Origin: CBDCKN01 sp965219035
Lineage (GTDB): Bacteria > Gemmatimonadota > Gemmatimonadetes > Longimicrobiales > Gaopeijiaceae
Assembly (NCBI GenBank): GCA_965219035.1
Contig: CBDCMR010000003.1
Span: forward strand, 620,001 to 684,000
Length of the DNA: 64,000 nt
Direction: 5' to 3'
This document shows, piece after piece, positions 63,952 to 64,000 of the stretch; within the stretch, counting starts at the first letter, position 1, and each line of letters begins with the position of its first letter. The notes beneath the pieces are model-generated. The model was not told the DNA's origin and made no database searches. It was given only the letters and a program-made list of their open reading frames with translations. A program made the position numbers and the translations under genes.

Positions 63952-64000
63952 GGGCGGGCGACCGGCCGCACGGTCCGTTGCCGACGGAGAGCTCGCGTCA

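Overview
The window is high-GC, densely packed bacterial DNA. Its gene content points to a Gemmatimonadota-like bacterium: BatA-E aerotolerance operon, DUF4159 and DUF4175 proteins, a DUF5916 outer-membrane barrel, a large BNR/sortilin-type repeat protein, a DUF2652 protein, and a metal-efflux RND system. That assignment is inferred from family content only. There is no rRNA, no CRISPR array, and I found no tRNA.

Layout. 0-1.9 kb is a mosaic of gene pieces: a porin tail, two ABC-permease tails, and an ion-channel/sigma-54-activator chimera. 2.0-10.4 kb is an intact eight-gene MoxR-DUF58-Bat operon. 10.5-14 kb holds an APC permease with Usp domains, a broken SGNH-hydrolase gene and two very small genes. 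14-18.9 kb is a divergent tolC / hlyD-cusA-type efflux locus, with the adaptor frameshifted and the pump cut short and joined to the edge of an integrative element (HTH gene plus the first ~28 codons of an integrase). 18.9-26.1 kb is mostly intact housekeeping: a DEAD-box helicase, a phosphatase-fructosamine kinase pair (protein deglycation), an aminotransferase, a DsbA-like protein, a helicase-like protein that has lost its catalytic motifs, and HU. 26.4-34.4 kb holds a ruined potassium channel, infA, a DUF5916 barrel, a cyclophilin, an ABC exporter and ferritin.

34.7-49.7 kb is a second, larger MoxR/Bat-type cluster: DUF4159, VWA/GATase-like membrane protein, C13-like protein without catalytic Cys, TPR metalloprotease, DUF4159, MoxR, DUF58, BatA-like, DUF4175. 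The genes are closely packed or overlapping and look like one secretion/envelope machine, but at least five of the nine are interrupted in this copy. 49.7-55.7 kb is metal and haem metabolism: DUF2652 protein, ferrochelatase, protoporphyrinogen oxidase, and a Tat-exported two-domain multicopper oxidase followed by a ZIP transporter behind a DtxR/IdeR-like palindrome. 55.8-64 kb has EttA, a frameshifted pilin-like gene, a frameshifted BNR-repeat protein, and thiC under a TPP riboswitch with an intrinsic terminator-like hairpin.

A recurring oddity is the number of lesions: about a dozen single-base frameshifts or stops and about six joins that fuse unrelated or non-adjacent gene parts, several at short shared sequences. 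They fall mainly in accessory genes, while housekeeping genes are clean. This fits real gene decay, but residual sequencing or assembly error cannot be excluded without reads, and the lesions limit what can be said about the broken genes.
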